From JAWXUU01 sp044426085 (GTDB taxonomy: Bacteria; Bacillota; Clostridia; Christensenellales; CAMQZB01), in NCBI GenBank assembly GCA_044426085.1, contig JAWXUU010000013.1, positions 1 to 58,380 on the forward strand: a DNA stretch of 58,380 nucleotides. The letters run 5' to 3'. Position 1 is the first letter of the stretch, and every line of letters starts with the position of its first letter. The position numbers and the translations under genes are program-made. The notes under the pieces were generated by a model. The model was not told where the DNA came from and searched no databases. It saw only the letters and a list, made by a program, of their open reading frames with translations. Positions 32,239 to 40,827 of this stretch are shown piece after piece.

Positions 32239-33678
32239 CTAATCTTCTAGACTTTCTTTTGGTTCTTCAGGTTGCTCGCCTTCCAATTTTTGGAGCTGGG
32301 CAAGTTCTTCCGCCTCTGCAAGTTCGTCCAATTTCACCAATTCTTCAATCATGTCGTCGATATCGTCATCTTCTTCGTCGCTATCTTGGATTGACGGGTT
32401 TGATGTTGATTTTAGCGGTGCGATTTCGTCTTGAATTTCTTCTTCAAGTTGGTCAAGTTGACTTTCGATTTCCGCTTGGGCAGTTGACTTTGCCAACGCT
32501 TGCGGTTCTTGAGAAGTTTGGTTTTCTTCGATTTCAGCTTCTTCAATTTCAGCTTCTTTCATTGATTCTTGCAAACCTTGTTTTTGTGATTTTTCAAGTT
32601 CGGCAAGTTCCATTGCTAGGTTTTCAAGTTCTTTTGCCGTTTGCAAAAGTCCTTCTGGTTCGAACTGTGCATTGGCGTATGAATCGACGATTTCTAGCGC
32701 TTCGTTTGTATCTTTAATTTCATCAATTTCGCCAAAGTTGATTATGCTTGAAATTGATTGAAGTTCTTCTTTCAATTGTGCAAAACCTTCAGAAAGCTTA
32801 GTATCGGCAATGTCTGTTTTTGCGTGGTTGCCAACACCTGCTATGCTCTTTTCGATATCTGCAAGGGCGCGTTTTTCAGCTTCGTATATACCCATGATTT
32901 GCTTTGAAAGACCACGCAAAACTTGCATGTTTGTTGTTGCATAAACAATGGATTTTTCAAGGTTGATTTTATTTTCTTTTGCGATGTTCAAAATTTCATC
33001 TGACCTTTGGGAATATATAACTTCATCTTTCGATTGTGATATATTTTCCATAAGGTTTTGTTCCATAAGTGCGAGTTTTTTATTGCATTCTTCACGGAAA
33101 TCCACGATTTCACGAATGAGCTCTTCGCTGTTTTCACCACTTTGATTGGAAGCGAATCTGTTGCGATAGCTGATTTCTGACACTATGTTTGTTGACAGTT
33201 CTTGAAGTTGTGATTGTTGTGAATATTGAATATTTTTTGTTATGCGCTGTTCTATATCCAAAAGTGAATTTGCGATATAGTTTTTCAAGTTGGCAACTTC
33301 TCCGCTTTCTCCCACGCCAAGACCTGCTTTTTTAAGCATTTCTTTCACGTTTAGAACTTCGTTCAAAACCGCCATGTTTTGTGATTGTTCGCTGTTTCCA
33401 AGGTGCTGAAGGATTTCAGCGTTTTGCCTTGCAATCGCCTTGTTTTGCAATGTGAGATTATCAAACACTGAATTAAAAGACGAATCCCTTGCTGTTGATG
33501 AACCAAAAAGCCCAACAAGCATTTCTATTGCAACACGCAATCTTAGTGCCCTTTCCACAACGGCTGGGGTTTGTTGAATTGCTCCTTGTTCAAAATATGC
33601 ACGCAAGTTATCAACATCGGTCTTAACAAAGTCTAGTGCCGAAAGAAATTCTGCTTGGTTTAGTGGCTTTCTTGTCAT
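32239..33678 (-). CDS. Unknown acidic coiled-coil protein
   Basis: I do not recognise this 479-residue protein. It has no signal peptide or membrane segment. Residues ~1-60 look globular (VERALRLRVAIEMLVGLFG). The middle (about 80-340) is rich in Gln, Glu, Asn and Leu in heptad-like spacing (LNEVLNVKEMLKKAG, LELEKS-type repeats), suggesting long coiled coils. The last ~110 residues are very acidic (EEDDDIDDMIEEL). It is transcribed alone, ahead of its own terminator, between lysA and sigK. A structural or partition-type role is possible but not supported by a motif. Confidence 0.75.
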   Translation of the reverse strand: MTRKPLNQAEFLSALDFVKTDVDNLRAYFEQGAIQQTPAVVERALRLRVAIEMLVGLFGSSTARDSSFNSVFDNLTLQNKAIARQNAEILQHLGNSEQSQNMAVLNEVLNVKEMLKKAGLGVGESGEVANLKNYIANSLLDIEQRITKNIQYSQQSQLQELSTNIVSEISYRNRFASNQSGENSEELIREIVDFREECNKKLALMEQNLMENISQSKDEVIYSQRSDEILNIAKENKINLEKSIVYATTNMQVLRGLSKQIMGIYEAEKRALADIEKSIAGVGNHAKTDIADTKLSEGFAQLKEELQSISSIINFGEIDEIKDTNEALEIVDSYANAQFEPEGLLQTAKELENLAMELAELEKSQKQGLQESMKEAEIEEAEIEENQTSQEPQALAKSTAQAEIESQLDQLEEEIQDEIAPLKSTSNPSIQDSDEEDDDIDDMIEELVKLDELAEAEELAQLQKLEGEQPEEPKESLED

Positions 33679-33832
33679 ATGTTTTTCCTCTTTACTGAAA
33701 TTTATTTATCGAATTATATAATATAATATTTTCGCGATATTTGCAATCAAAATCGCACACATCGTGAATTTATCGCATTTTACCGCATTATTATTATATT
33801 ATAACATAATTTTTCAGTTTTGCAAGTATTTT

Positions 33833-34534
33833 TTAAAGTTCGAAATCATCTCTTTTTAGCACTTTTTTCATTTTTGATATGGCTTTCTTTTCTATGCGCG
33901 AAATATAACTGCGTGATATGCCAAGTTTTTGCGACGTTTCGCGTTGGGTTAGTGGTTTGCCACCCGTTATGCCGTATCGCATTATTATTATGTCGTATTC
34001 CCTATCTTCAAGGTGCTGTTTCAAAAGTGACAGAAGTTTTTCGCGATTTATTTCTTCAATCACTTCTTTATAAACCGTGTCGCTTGCGGAAAAAAGCAAG
34101 CTTTCGATTTTCAGTTCGTTGCCATCTTTATCCCTGCCTATTCCTTCGTAGATTGAAATGTCATTTTTGTATTTTTTCGACCTTCTTAGGTGCATGAGAA
34201 TTTCGTTTTCCACACACCTTGCAACATAGGTCGCAAGAACTGTGCCCTTGCCGTATTGATAGGAAGAAATCGCCTTAATAAGACCTATCGTGCCAATAGA
34301 AATCAAATCGTCAACTTCGCCCGCCCCGTTATATTTTTTCACGATGTGGGCAACCAGCCGAAGATTGTGGCGAACGAGAAGTTCCTTTGCATCGTTATCC
34401 CCTTCCTTTGCTTTTCTTAGCGCCTCTTCTTCTTCCGCTTTGGAAAGCGGTTGCGGAAAAGACCCCTTTGGTTCTTTCACATACGACGTGAAAAAGAACA
34501 CTTGATTAAAAAAACTTAAAAATCCATCAAACAT
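33833..34534 (-). CDS. sigK: Sporulation sigma factor K (pro-sigma-K)
   Basis: Start at 34534 (MFDGFLSFF), seven bases after GGAGA; 233 residues. The open frame upstream of this codon encodes only hydrophobic low-quality sequence and is rejected. The hydrophobic N-terminus FLSFFNQVFFFTSYVK is the pro-sequence removed by the SpoIVFB protease in relatives; FPQPLS marks SigK. Region 2 has HNLRLVAHIVKKY, LISIGTIGLIKAISSY and ENEILMHLR; region 4 ends in QRETSQKLGISRSYISRIEKKAISKM. It directs late mother-cell gene expression. The gene is continuous, with no skin element. Confidence 0.93.
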   Translation of the reverse strand: MFDGFLSFFNQVFFFTSYVKEPKGSFPQPLSKAEEEEALRKAKEGDNDAKELLVRHNLRLVAHIVKKYNGAGEVDDLISIGTIGLIKAISSYQYGKGTVLATYVARCVENEILMHLRRSKKYKNDISIYEGIGRDKDGNELKIESLLFSASDTVYKEVIEEINREKLLSLLKQHLEDREYDIIIMRYGITGGKPLTQRETSQKLGISRSYISRIEKKAISKMKKVLKRDDFEL

Positions 34535-34583
34535 ATATACTCTCCTAGCCTTTTTGTGCATTAAATATATATGTGCAGTGGAT

Positions 34584-34593
34584 TTTGTCCTAT
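34584..34593 (-). promoter_or_regulatory. Possible SpoIIID-like site upstream of sigK
   Basis: On the minus strand ATAGGACAAA resembles the SpoIIID consensus around GGACAAG. In B. subtilis SpoIIID activates sigK. The motif is short and the call is tentative. Confidence 0.3.
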
Positions 34594-34645
34594 GAATAAT
34601 TATAAGTAGAATGAGATATTGAATTACAAAATTTTGCAAAACATA

Positions 34646-34682
34646 TTGACAAATGGCTATATTTAGTATATAATTTAGCCAT
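34646..34682 (+). promoter_or_regulatory. Promoter and operator of the antitoxin gene
   Basis: Consensus promoter TTGACA (34646-34651), 17-base spacer, TATAAT (34669-34674). The inverted repeat ATGGCTA (34653-34659) / TAGCCAT (34676-34682) encloses the -10 box, the layout expected for Phd/YefM autorepression. Confidence 0.75.
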
Positions 34683-34706
34683 AATAAAATAAGAAAGGAG
34701 ATAGTT

Positions 34707-34964
34707 ATGCAAATAGTTCCTATAAAAGATTTGAAAGATACATCTGCTATTGAAAGAAGATGTAATGAAAGTGCAGAGCCAGTTTTTGTGACAAAAAATG
34801 GATATGGCAAACTTGTTGTTATGGATATTGATGTTTATAATAGATTGATGCGTAAAACTTATGAAGCAATGCTTGTGAATGAAGGAATCAGACAAGCGGA
34901 AAAAGGCGAAGTTGTGCCAGTAGATGAAGTTTTTCAAATGGTAAAGGCTAGATATGGAAAATAA
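34707..34964 (+). CDS. Phd/YefM-family antitoxin, orphan
   Basis: An 85-residue antitoxin-type protein: IVPIKDLKDTSAI at the start, then VFVTKNGYGKLVVMDIDVYNRL, the Phd/YefM DNA-binding and dimer core, then a C-terminal tail that would wrap a toxin. AAAGGAG precedes the ATG. No toxin gene follows; an ATG overlapping the last codons opens only an 8-codon frame (MENKFGRF), which looks like the truncated start of a RelE/ParE-type toxin. A perfect 15-bp hairpin follows at once. It may be a decayed toxin-antitoxin locus or a solitary antitoxin. Confidence 0.88.
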   Translation: MQIVPIKDLKDTSAIERRCNESAEPVFVTKNGYGKLVVMDIDVYNRLMRKTYEAMLVNEGIRQAEKGEVVPVDEVFQMVKARYGK

Positions 34965-34979
34965 ATTTGGCAGATTTTA

Positions 34980-35020
34980 ATGTTATAGCACAATAAGCTT
35001 TGCCCATTGTGCTATAACAT
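34980..35020. repeat. 15-bp perfect hairpin after the antitoxin gene
   Basis: ATGTTATAGCACAAT / ATTGTGCTATAACAT with an 11-base loop. The TATAGCAC...GTGCTATA core resembles the hairpin of the family-1 repeats (GGTATAGCAC...GTGC), so it may be a solitary, decayed unit. No T run follows it. Confidence 0.7.
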
Positions 35021-35058
35021 ACTTATTACATATAAAACTCGTTTAGAGTTTTTATTTA

Positions 35059-36279
35059 TCAGACCTTTTTCTTTCTTAAAATATCAAACTTGGAAAGTTC
35101 ATATGGGCATTTTAGAACTAAGTTTTGTTGAACCAGTTTTGCATCTTCGATTGTTTCGCCTGTTTCTGATTTGATTTCTTCTACTGTAAATTCTTTATTG
35201 AAGTTTTCGTTTGCTGACAAAACTTCTAAAGTGTCGCCAATTTTGAAGCGGTTTCGCATCACGAAATGCACGTATCCGTTTTCGCATTTTTCAATTTGAC
35301 CGATGAAATCATAGCTTTGAACTGGCTTTGATGTTTCATAGTTTTGAGTGTTATCAAGTTTTTCGATGTTGTAGCACGTCGTATAGTTTCTGTGCCCTGC
35401 TTTATCAAGGTTTTCCACGATTTCTGTTGGGAGCTTCTTGCCTTGCAAGTAGCAATCGATGGCTTCACGATAGCTTTTCACGACTGTTGCAACGTAGTAT
35501 TCCGATTTCATTCTGCCTTCGATTTTAAATGACACACTGCCTGCCTCGGCAACTTCTTTTATGTGATTTATAAGGTTCAAATCTTTGGAATTTAGGATGT
35601 ATGTGCCACGTTCGTCTTCATGCATTGTGAGTGGCGCGCCTTCGCGTGATTTTTCGGTGATTTGATATTCCCATCTGCAAGCTTGCACGCAAGCACCGCG
35701 GTTTGCATCGCGGGGTGTTAGATAGTTTGAAAGTAGGCATCTGCCGGAATATGAAATGCACATTGCACCGTGCACGAAAGTTTCAATTTCGCAAGTTGTG
35801 TTATCTGCGATTTCCTTTACTTCCGCAAGGGAAAGTTCACGTGCGACAACTATTCTTGACACGCCTTGCGACTGCCAAAACTGTGCTGAAAATTTATTCA
35901 GCGTGTTTGCTTGCGTTGAAAGGTGAAGTGGCGTTTTGATTTTAAGCTGATTATAAATCATCACTATTCCCGGGTCGGAAACGAGAACGCCATCGACATT
36001 TGTCGTGTCCAAAAACTGCAAGAATTCTGCAATTTTATCAAAATCTTCGTTCTTGGCAAATATGTTCAAGGTGATATACACCTTTTTTCCTCTTTCGTGG
36101 GCATAATTTATGATTTCCACAAGTTCTTCGTTGGAAAAATTATCCGCAAACGCGCGAAGCGAGAAGGCTTTGCCACCCACGTAAACTGCGTCCGCACCAA
36201 AGTGGAATGCCGTTTTTGCCTTTTGCATATTGCCACCAGGGGCAAGGAGTTCAAGTTGTTTGTTTATCATGTTTATCAT
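35059..36279 (-). CDS. trhP: U32-family peptidase-like tRNA hydroxylation protein (TrhP-type)
   Basis: Start at 36279 (MINMINKQ), seven bases after GGAG; 406 residues. It has the U32 barrel start ELLAPGGNMQKAKTAFHFGADAVYVGG and the U32 signature in ETFVHGAMCISYSGRCLLSNYLTPRDANRGACVQACRW, with clustered cysteines. In B. subtilis and E. coli this family supplies 5-hydroxyuridine at tRNA position 34. The methyltransferase that acts next (TrmR type) is encoded just upstream, which supports that role over proteolysis. The gene symbol is by family and synteny. Confidence 0.85.
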   Translation of the reverse strand: MINMINKQLELLAPGGNMQKAKTAFHFGADAVYVGGKAFSLRAFADNFSNEELVEIINYAHERGKKVYITLNIFAKNEDFDKIAEFLQFLDTTNVDGVLVSDPGIVMIYNQLKIKTPLHLSTQANTLNKFSAQFWQSQGVSRIVVARELSLAEVKEIADNTTCEIETFVHGAMCISYSGRCLLSNYLTPRDANRGACVQACRWEYQITEKSREGAPLTMHEDERGTYILNSKDLNLINHIKEVAEAGSVSFKIEGRMKSEYYVATVVKSYREAIDCYLQGKKLPTEIVENLDKAGHRNYTTCYNIEKLDNTQNYETSKPVQSYDFIGQIEKCENGYVHFVMRNRFKIGDTLEVLSANENFNKEFTVEEIKSETGETIEDAKLVQQNLVLKCPYELSKFDILRKKKV

Positions 36280-36370
36280 GTTTATCTCCACGAATAACAA
36301 TCCACAAAATTTGATGTAAATTCCGCGGTTGATTCTTTTCTTTCGTTGCTTTTTATTTTCTAGTTTTATC

Positions 36371-37012
36371 TCACTTTTTTATACTTAGCATAATCCCATC
36401 GCCGATATCAAGCAGTGTTGAGACCATATCTTTATCCTTTGAAACCATATCCAAAAATTCACGCATGTTTCTCACAATTGTGTTTTTGCGGTGGGTGTGC
36501 TTTTTTTCACCCGAAATCAAATCGCGAAATAGCACGTTATCAGAAAACAACATTCCGCCACTTTTAAGCATATCTTTCAAATATGGATACATTTCTAGAT
36601 ATTTGGATTTTGGACCGTCCAGAAGGATAAAATCAAATTCTCCGCTCATTTGCGGTATGATTTCTGTGCAGTCGCCAAGATAGCATTTCACGCGGTTTAT
36701 TTGACCAAACTTGGTGAAGTTTGCAATGGCTTCTTCACGCGATTCTTCCATTTTTTCTAGCGTTACAAGGGTGGCATCAGGCGGGGCTGAAAACATCATA
36801 AGCGAGCCAGAATACCCAATCGCCGTGCCAATTTCTAAGATTTTTTTCGGCTTTATGCTTCGCACTTGAGTGGCGAGCATAACGGCGGTATCTTTAAGCA
36901 TGACGGGGATGTTTCTTTCCCTTGCATCCTTTCGCATTTCTTCCAAAAAGTCACCTTGAAAGGATACGTTGTTTATGAAATTGTCGATATATTCTTGATT
37001 TTTTCCCTTCAT
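36371..37012 (-). CDS. trmR: SAM-dependent O-methyltransferase (TrmR/YrrM-type)
   Basis: A 213-residue class I methyltransferase: motif I ILEIGTAIGYSGSLM, motif II VTLEKMEESREEA, motif IV FDFILLDGPKSKY, and LFSDNVLFRDL. The length and motifs fit the YrrM branch, which methylates 5-hydroxyuridine to 5-methoxyuridine in tRNA wobble position. It is 91 bases upstream of trhP, the same pairing as yrrM-yrrN-yrrO in B. subtilis. Confidence 0.85.
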   Translation of the reverse strand: MKGKNQEYIDNFINNVSFQGDFLEEMRKDARERNIPVMLKDTAVMLATQVRSIKPKKILEIGTAIGYSGSLMMFSAPPDATLVTLEKMEESREEAIANFTKFGQINRVKCYLGDCTEIIPQMSGEFDFILLDGPKSKYLEMYPYLKDMLKSGGMLFSDNVLFRDLISGEKKHTHRKNTIVRNMREFLDMVSKDKDMVSTLLDIGDGIMLSIKK

Positions 37013-37076
37013 TTGTGTTTTCCTTTCATTGGTGCTTTTATTGGTGTTTTCCTTGGTGTTTTAATTGGTTTTAAAA

Positions 37077-39497
37077 TTACATTCCGTCGATTCTGTAATC
37101 GTCGCGAGAGATTGAAATATCTTTTTTCGCTTCGATAACGATTGGCAAAATCATTGGACGTTGTTTGATTTTGATAAAGAAGTTGCGAAGTTTTTTTCTT
37201 ATTTCAAACTTGAGTTCTTGTCTTGAAGATTCATCTTTCAAATCGTGTGCTTTTATGATTTGCAAAATAAGTTTTTTCGCATCTAGCAAGATTTTATCTT
37301 TCGAGCTGTTCAAAACTATTCCACGGATAACGATTTCTGGATCGTCGAGAAGTTCGCCTGTTATTGTGTTTATTGCAACAACGACAATCATGACGCCTTC
37401 TTCAGACATAAGTTTTCTATCTTTGAGCATAAGCGAATCCATATCGCCAAAGCCAAGACCATCCACAAGCACAGCACCGTGAGGTATTTGACCCACTCTT
37501 TTTGCTGCGTTTTTAGTGATTTCGATTGTGTCGCCAAGTTCTGGAACAAGGATTTTGCTTTCGTGCATGCCTTGTTTTATTGCTAGGTTTTTATGCGACA
37601 TCAAGTGGCGATATTCGCCGTGGACTGGAATGAACAATTTTGGTTTTACAAGTTCGTGAATGATTTTCAATTCTTCCCTTGCGGCGTGACCTGAAACGTG
37701 GATTTCGTGAAGTTTTGAATATATCACGTCTGCGCCGAGTTTCATAAGGCGGTTAACAACCCTGTAAACACCCTTTTCGTTTCCTGGGATTGGAGATGCG
37801 GATATGATGACTGCATCGTTATTTGTGATTTTCACTTTGTTGAAGTCTCCCGAAGCCATTCTTGCAAGGGCACTCATAGGTTCACCTTGTGAGCCCGTTG
37901 AAATAATCACAAGTTCTCTATCAAAAAGTTTATCGATTTTGTCGATATCAACAAATGTGTTTTCGTCTGCTTTGATTGCACCGATTCGCATTGCGGCATC
38001 AACCACGTTTATCATGCTTCTGCCCGAAAGCGCAACTTTACGCTTTGTTCTTTTTGCAACGTCGATGATTTGTTGAACGCGGTGAACGTTTGAAGCGAAA
38101 GTAGCAACGATGATACGCTTGCCTTCGTTTTCTTCAAAAAGTCGCAACAAACTGCTTCCCACTGTTGATTCGCTCATCACATACCCTTCTTTTTCTGAGT
38201 TTGTTGAATCTGCCATCAAAAGTTGAACGCCTTTTTTGCCGATTTCTGCAATTCTTGCAAGGTCCATAACTTCGCCGTCTACTGGTGAAAAATCAATCTT
38301 GAAGTCACCCGTGTGGAAAATCACACCTTGTGGAGTTGTTATTGCAAGTGCGACACTGCCTGGGATTGAATGGTTTACGTGAATGAATTCCACTTTGAAC
38401 TTGCCAAGTGTTATCACGCTTCCACCCGCAATCACGTTTTGTTTTGCAACAACATTTTTTTCTTTAAACTTGTTTTCAAGTATTGCAAAAGTAAGTTTTG
38501 TTGCATAAAGTGGTGCGTTTACATCTTTTAGGATATAAGGAAGTGCACCAATGTGGTCTTCGTGGCCATGTGTTATCACAAAACCGCGAACTCTATCTTT
38601 GTTTTGTTGCAAGAATGTTGTGTCTGGCAAAACTACGTCGATACCAGGCATTTCTTCTGTTGGGAAGCTCATACCACCGTCGATAACGATGATGTCTTCG
38701 CCACATTCAAGTGCAGTACAGTTTTTTCCAATCTCGCCAATACCACCCAAGAAGTGGATTTTCACAGCGTTTTTGTTTGATTTTGAATTTGAATTTTTTG
38801 CTGTTTTATCAAGCACCATATCCGCTGTTTTAACTTGCTCCGCCTTTTGCTTTGGTGGATTTTGTTTTTGTGGCTGTTTTTGTTTTGGCGGATTTTGTTT
38901 TTGTGGCTGTTTTTGTTTTGGCGGATTTTGTTTTGGTTGATTTTGATTGTTTTCGCCTTGATTTTGCTTCGGTGTGTTTTGTTTTGGTGTGTTTTGTTTT
39001 GGTTGGTTTTGTGCTTTTGCTTCACCTTGATTTTTGTTTTTAGGTTGCTTTGCACTTGGTTTTTGAAGTGCTTCTTCCTTGCTTACCAATGTTTTTTGCT
39101 TTGGTTGGCTTGGATTTGCATTTTTGTTTTGGTTTGGGTTTTGGTTTTGGTTTTGGTTTGGATTTTGGTTATCCACCGCTGGTTTTTTCTTTTTTCTTCT
39201 GTTTTTGTTTGCGTTTTGCTTTGGTTCGGCTTCGTTAAAATTGCCTGATTTGGCTTTTTGAAGTGCTTCCATGGCTTTTTTCAAACTTTCTGTGTTGCCA
39301 CTTCTTTTGATACTTACATCTTTGATATCATCAAAACTGCTTTTAACTTCAAGGGGTGTTCCTGCACCTTTAGAGTTTTCTAGCTTAGTAGATTTGCTTT
39401 GCAAATTAACTATTTTCTTTTCGTTTGATGTCTTGCCCGAGGTAGGTTTTTGCAATAGCGTTCCTTGCGATTCTTTCGAATTTTCATTTTTGTTCAT
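37077..39497 (-). CDS. rnj: Ribonuclease J with a long low-complexity N-terminal tail
   Basis: An 806-residue protein. The core (about residue 244 on) is a complete RNase J: HFLGGIGEIGKNCTALE, the metal motif HGHEDHIGAL, GDFKID, the beta-CASP part VALSGRSM, HVSGHAA and PVHGEYRHL. RNase J degrades and matures RNA by 5'-exo and endo cleavage. The first ~243 residues are extra: Lys/Asn/Gln/Pro-rich, with NQNPNQNQNQN runs and repeated KQPQKQNPPKQ units, probably disordered and RNA- or protein-binding. Usual RNase J proteins are ~555 residues. A promoter and a palindrome lie upstream. Confidence 0.93.
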   Translation of the reverse strand: MNKNENSKESQGTLLQKPTSGKTSNEKKIVNLQSKSTKLENSKGAGTPLEVKSSFDDIKDVSIKRSGNTESLKKAMEALQKAKSGNFNEAEPKQNANKNRRKKKKPAVDNQNPNQNQNQNPNQNKNANPSQPKQKTLVSKEEALQKPSAKQPKNKNQGEAKAQNQPKQNTPKQNTPKQNQGENNQNQPKQNPPKQKQPQKQNPPKQKQPQKQNPPKQKAEQVKTADMVLDKTAKNSNSKSNKNAVKIHFLGGIGEIGKNCTALECGEDIIVIDGGMSFPTEEMPGIDVVLPDTTFLQQNKDRVRGFVITHGHEDHIGALPYILKDVNAPLYATKLTFAILENKFKEKNVVAKQNVIAGGSVITLGKFKVEFIHVNHSIPGSVALAITTPQGVIFHTGDFKIDFSPVDGEVMDLARIAEIGKKGVQLLMADSTNSEKEGYVMSESTVGSSLLRLFEENEGKRIIVATFASNVHRVQQIIDVAKRTKRKVALSGRSMINVVDAAMRIGAIKADENTFVDIDKIDKLFDRELVIISTGSQGEPMSALARMASGDFNKVKITNNDAVIISASPIPGNEKGVYRVVNRLMKLGADVIYSKLHEIHVSGHAAREELKIIHELVKPKLFIPVHGEYRHLMSHKNLAIKQGMHESKILVPELGDTIEITKNAAKRVGQIPHGAVLVDGLGFGDMDSLMLKDRKLMSEEGVMIVVVAINTITGELLDDPEIVIRGIVLNSSKDKILLDAKKLILQIIKAHDLKDESSRQELKFEIRKKLRNFFIKIKQRPMILPIVIEAKKDISISRDDYRIDGM

Positions 39498-39520
39498 TAT
39501 TTGTTTCCTTTTATTTTGTT

Positions 39521-39569
39521 ATAGGCAACTGCCTATGATAGTTCTATGTATTTTTTATATGATTGACAA
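39521..39569 (-). promoter_or_regulatory. Promoter of rnj with a palindrome at the start site
   Basis: On the minus strand TTGTCA (39564-39569), a 17-base spacer and TAGAAC (39541-39546). A perfect palindrome ATAGGCA-AC-TGCCTAT (39521-39536) lies at the expected transcription start, either an operator or a 5' stem-loop on the mRNA. Confidence 0.6.
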
Positions 39570-39617
39570 TTATGTGGGAAATAGACCAAAAAACTTTGCT
39601 TGTCCCACACTTTTTCA

Positions 39618-39655
39618 CAAAATCAAGCCCGATTTTTGGGCTGATTTTGACTTTT
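39618..39655 (-). terminator. Probable terminator of ddl
   Basis: On the minus strand AATCAGCCC / GGGCTTGATT with one bulged base, then TTTTG. The T run is short. Confidence 0.5.
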
Positions 39656-39717
39656 ATGTATTATTCGTTTTAAATTTGTTTTTGTTTTAATTTCTTACTG
39701 ATTTTGTGTTTTTCTTT

Positions 39718-40827
39718 TTAAAATATGCTTGTGGAATAATAATATTCCAACTTTTGCAGTTGCTGTCCATTTTTTATTGACTCGGCGACAACTTTTTCCA
39801 ATAATTCGGAAAAGCTGAACTTGCTTGCGAATAAATAGTTTGACAAACTTCCGGGGATTGTGTTGACTTCGTTGAAATATAAAATTTCGTTTTCATAAAT
39901 AAAGTCGAACCTGACAATTCCGCTTAGTTTGAATTTTTCATACAGCACTGTTGCGGTTTTTTCAATTTCCGATTTCAACTGCGGTGAAATATTTGCGGGG
40001 CATTCCCGCTTGAGCCCGTTTGCACTTTTCAGCTTGCCCTTTGTTATATACTTATCTTCAAAGGTCAAAATTTCGTGCCACACTTTTGGCTTTTCGATTT
40101 CTGAACAGATTATTTTTCCATCCAGTTTCACGCACGCGATGTTGAGTTCGCAAAAATCCACTGCGCTTCTTTCGCACAGCACTTCGCTTGCAAATAAAAA
40201 CGCAAGGCAAAGCCCATCTTTCAAGCTTGGTAAGTTTTCGCACAGCTTCACACCAATGCTAGAACCGAGTGAGTTTGGCTTTATCACATATGGATAGTCG
40301 CCTTTTTGGTCGATTTTTGATAGGATTTCCGAGATATCTTGATTTGCGGAAAACTTTTCAAACGGGAGCACGTTTGCCCCACACTGCACCGCCATATTCT
40401 TTGAAACTTCCTTATCCATTCCAACGCTTTGCGACAGCACCGACCCTGATGTTTGTGGAATCTTGCACATTTTTAACAGTCCTTGCAAACTTCCGTCTTC
40501 GCCGTTTTCGCCGTGGGTGGCAAGAAGGGCGCAAGATATTTTGTAGAGTTTTCTTATCCGCTTTTTAGTGATGTCCCAAAGGTGGTTATCACCCGCAAAA
40601 AAGCTGACTTTTTTAAATTTTGGCGAGAGTTCTTTGAACTCTTTTATCCTTGACACATCTTTGAGAATTTCGCTTGTGAGAAATTCTCCGCTTGTGGTCA
40701 CATATATTGGCACAACTTCGTATTTCGAACTTTTTTCAAGTGCGAGAACCGCTTGCATGCCTGTTATGATTGAAACGTCGTGCTCGCAAGACATTCCGCC
40801 AAATATTACCGCTATTTTTTCTTTCAT
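39718..40827 (-). CDS. ddl: D-alanine--D-alanine ligase
   Basis: A 369-residue ATP-grasp ligase: N-terminal VIFGGMSCEHDVSIITG, ATHGENGEDGSLQG, PYVIKPNSLGSSIGV and the metal-binding end VRFDFIY...LYFNEVNTIPGSLSNYLF. It joins two D-alanines for peptidoglycan precursors. It is placed after the MurF-like gene, which would attach the dipeptide, so the pair is functionally linked. The 141-base gap between them is almost free of G on the coding strand. Confidence 0.95.
   Translation of the reverse strand: MKEKIAVIFGGMSCEHDVSIITGMQAVLALEKSSKYEVVPIYVTTSGEFLTSEILKDVSRIKEFKELSPKFKKVSFFAGDNHLWDITKKRIRKLYKISCALLATHGENGEDGSLQGLLKMCKIPQTSGSVLSQSVGMDKEVSKNMAVQCGANVLPFEKFSANQDISEILSKIDQKGDYPYVIKPNSLGSSIGVKLCENLPSLKDGLCLAFLFASEVLCERSAVDFCELNIACVKLDGKIICSEIEKPKVWHEILTFEDKYITKGKLKSANGLKRECPANISPQLKSEIEKTATVLYEKFKLSGIVRFDFIYENEILYFNEVNTIPGSLSNYLFASKFSFSELLEKVVAESIKNGQQLQKLEYYYSTSIF

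Noticed and set aside
32001..32240. Lysine riboswitch upstream of lysA
   Set aside because: The gap lacks the conserved AGAGG core and is mostly occupied by the upstream gene's terminator.
34535..34810. N-terminal extension of the sigma factor
   Set aside because: The upstream frame is hydrophobic and unlike any sigma factor, lacks a ribosome site and overlaps the divergent antitoxin promoter; the ATG at 34534 has GGAGA and gives a standard SigK.
38498..39261. Long open frames on the plus strand opposite the RNase J tail
   Set aside because: They mirror the low-complexity Lys/Asn/Gln tail (Phe/Leu/Val/Trp-rich translations) and have no ribosome sites; antisense shadows.
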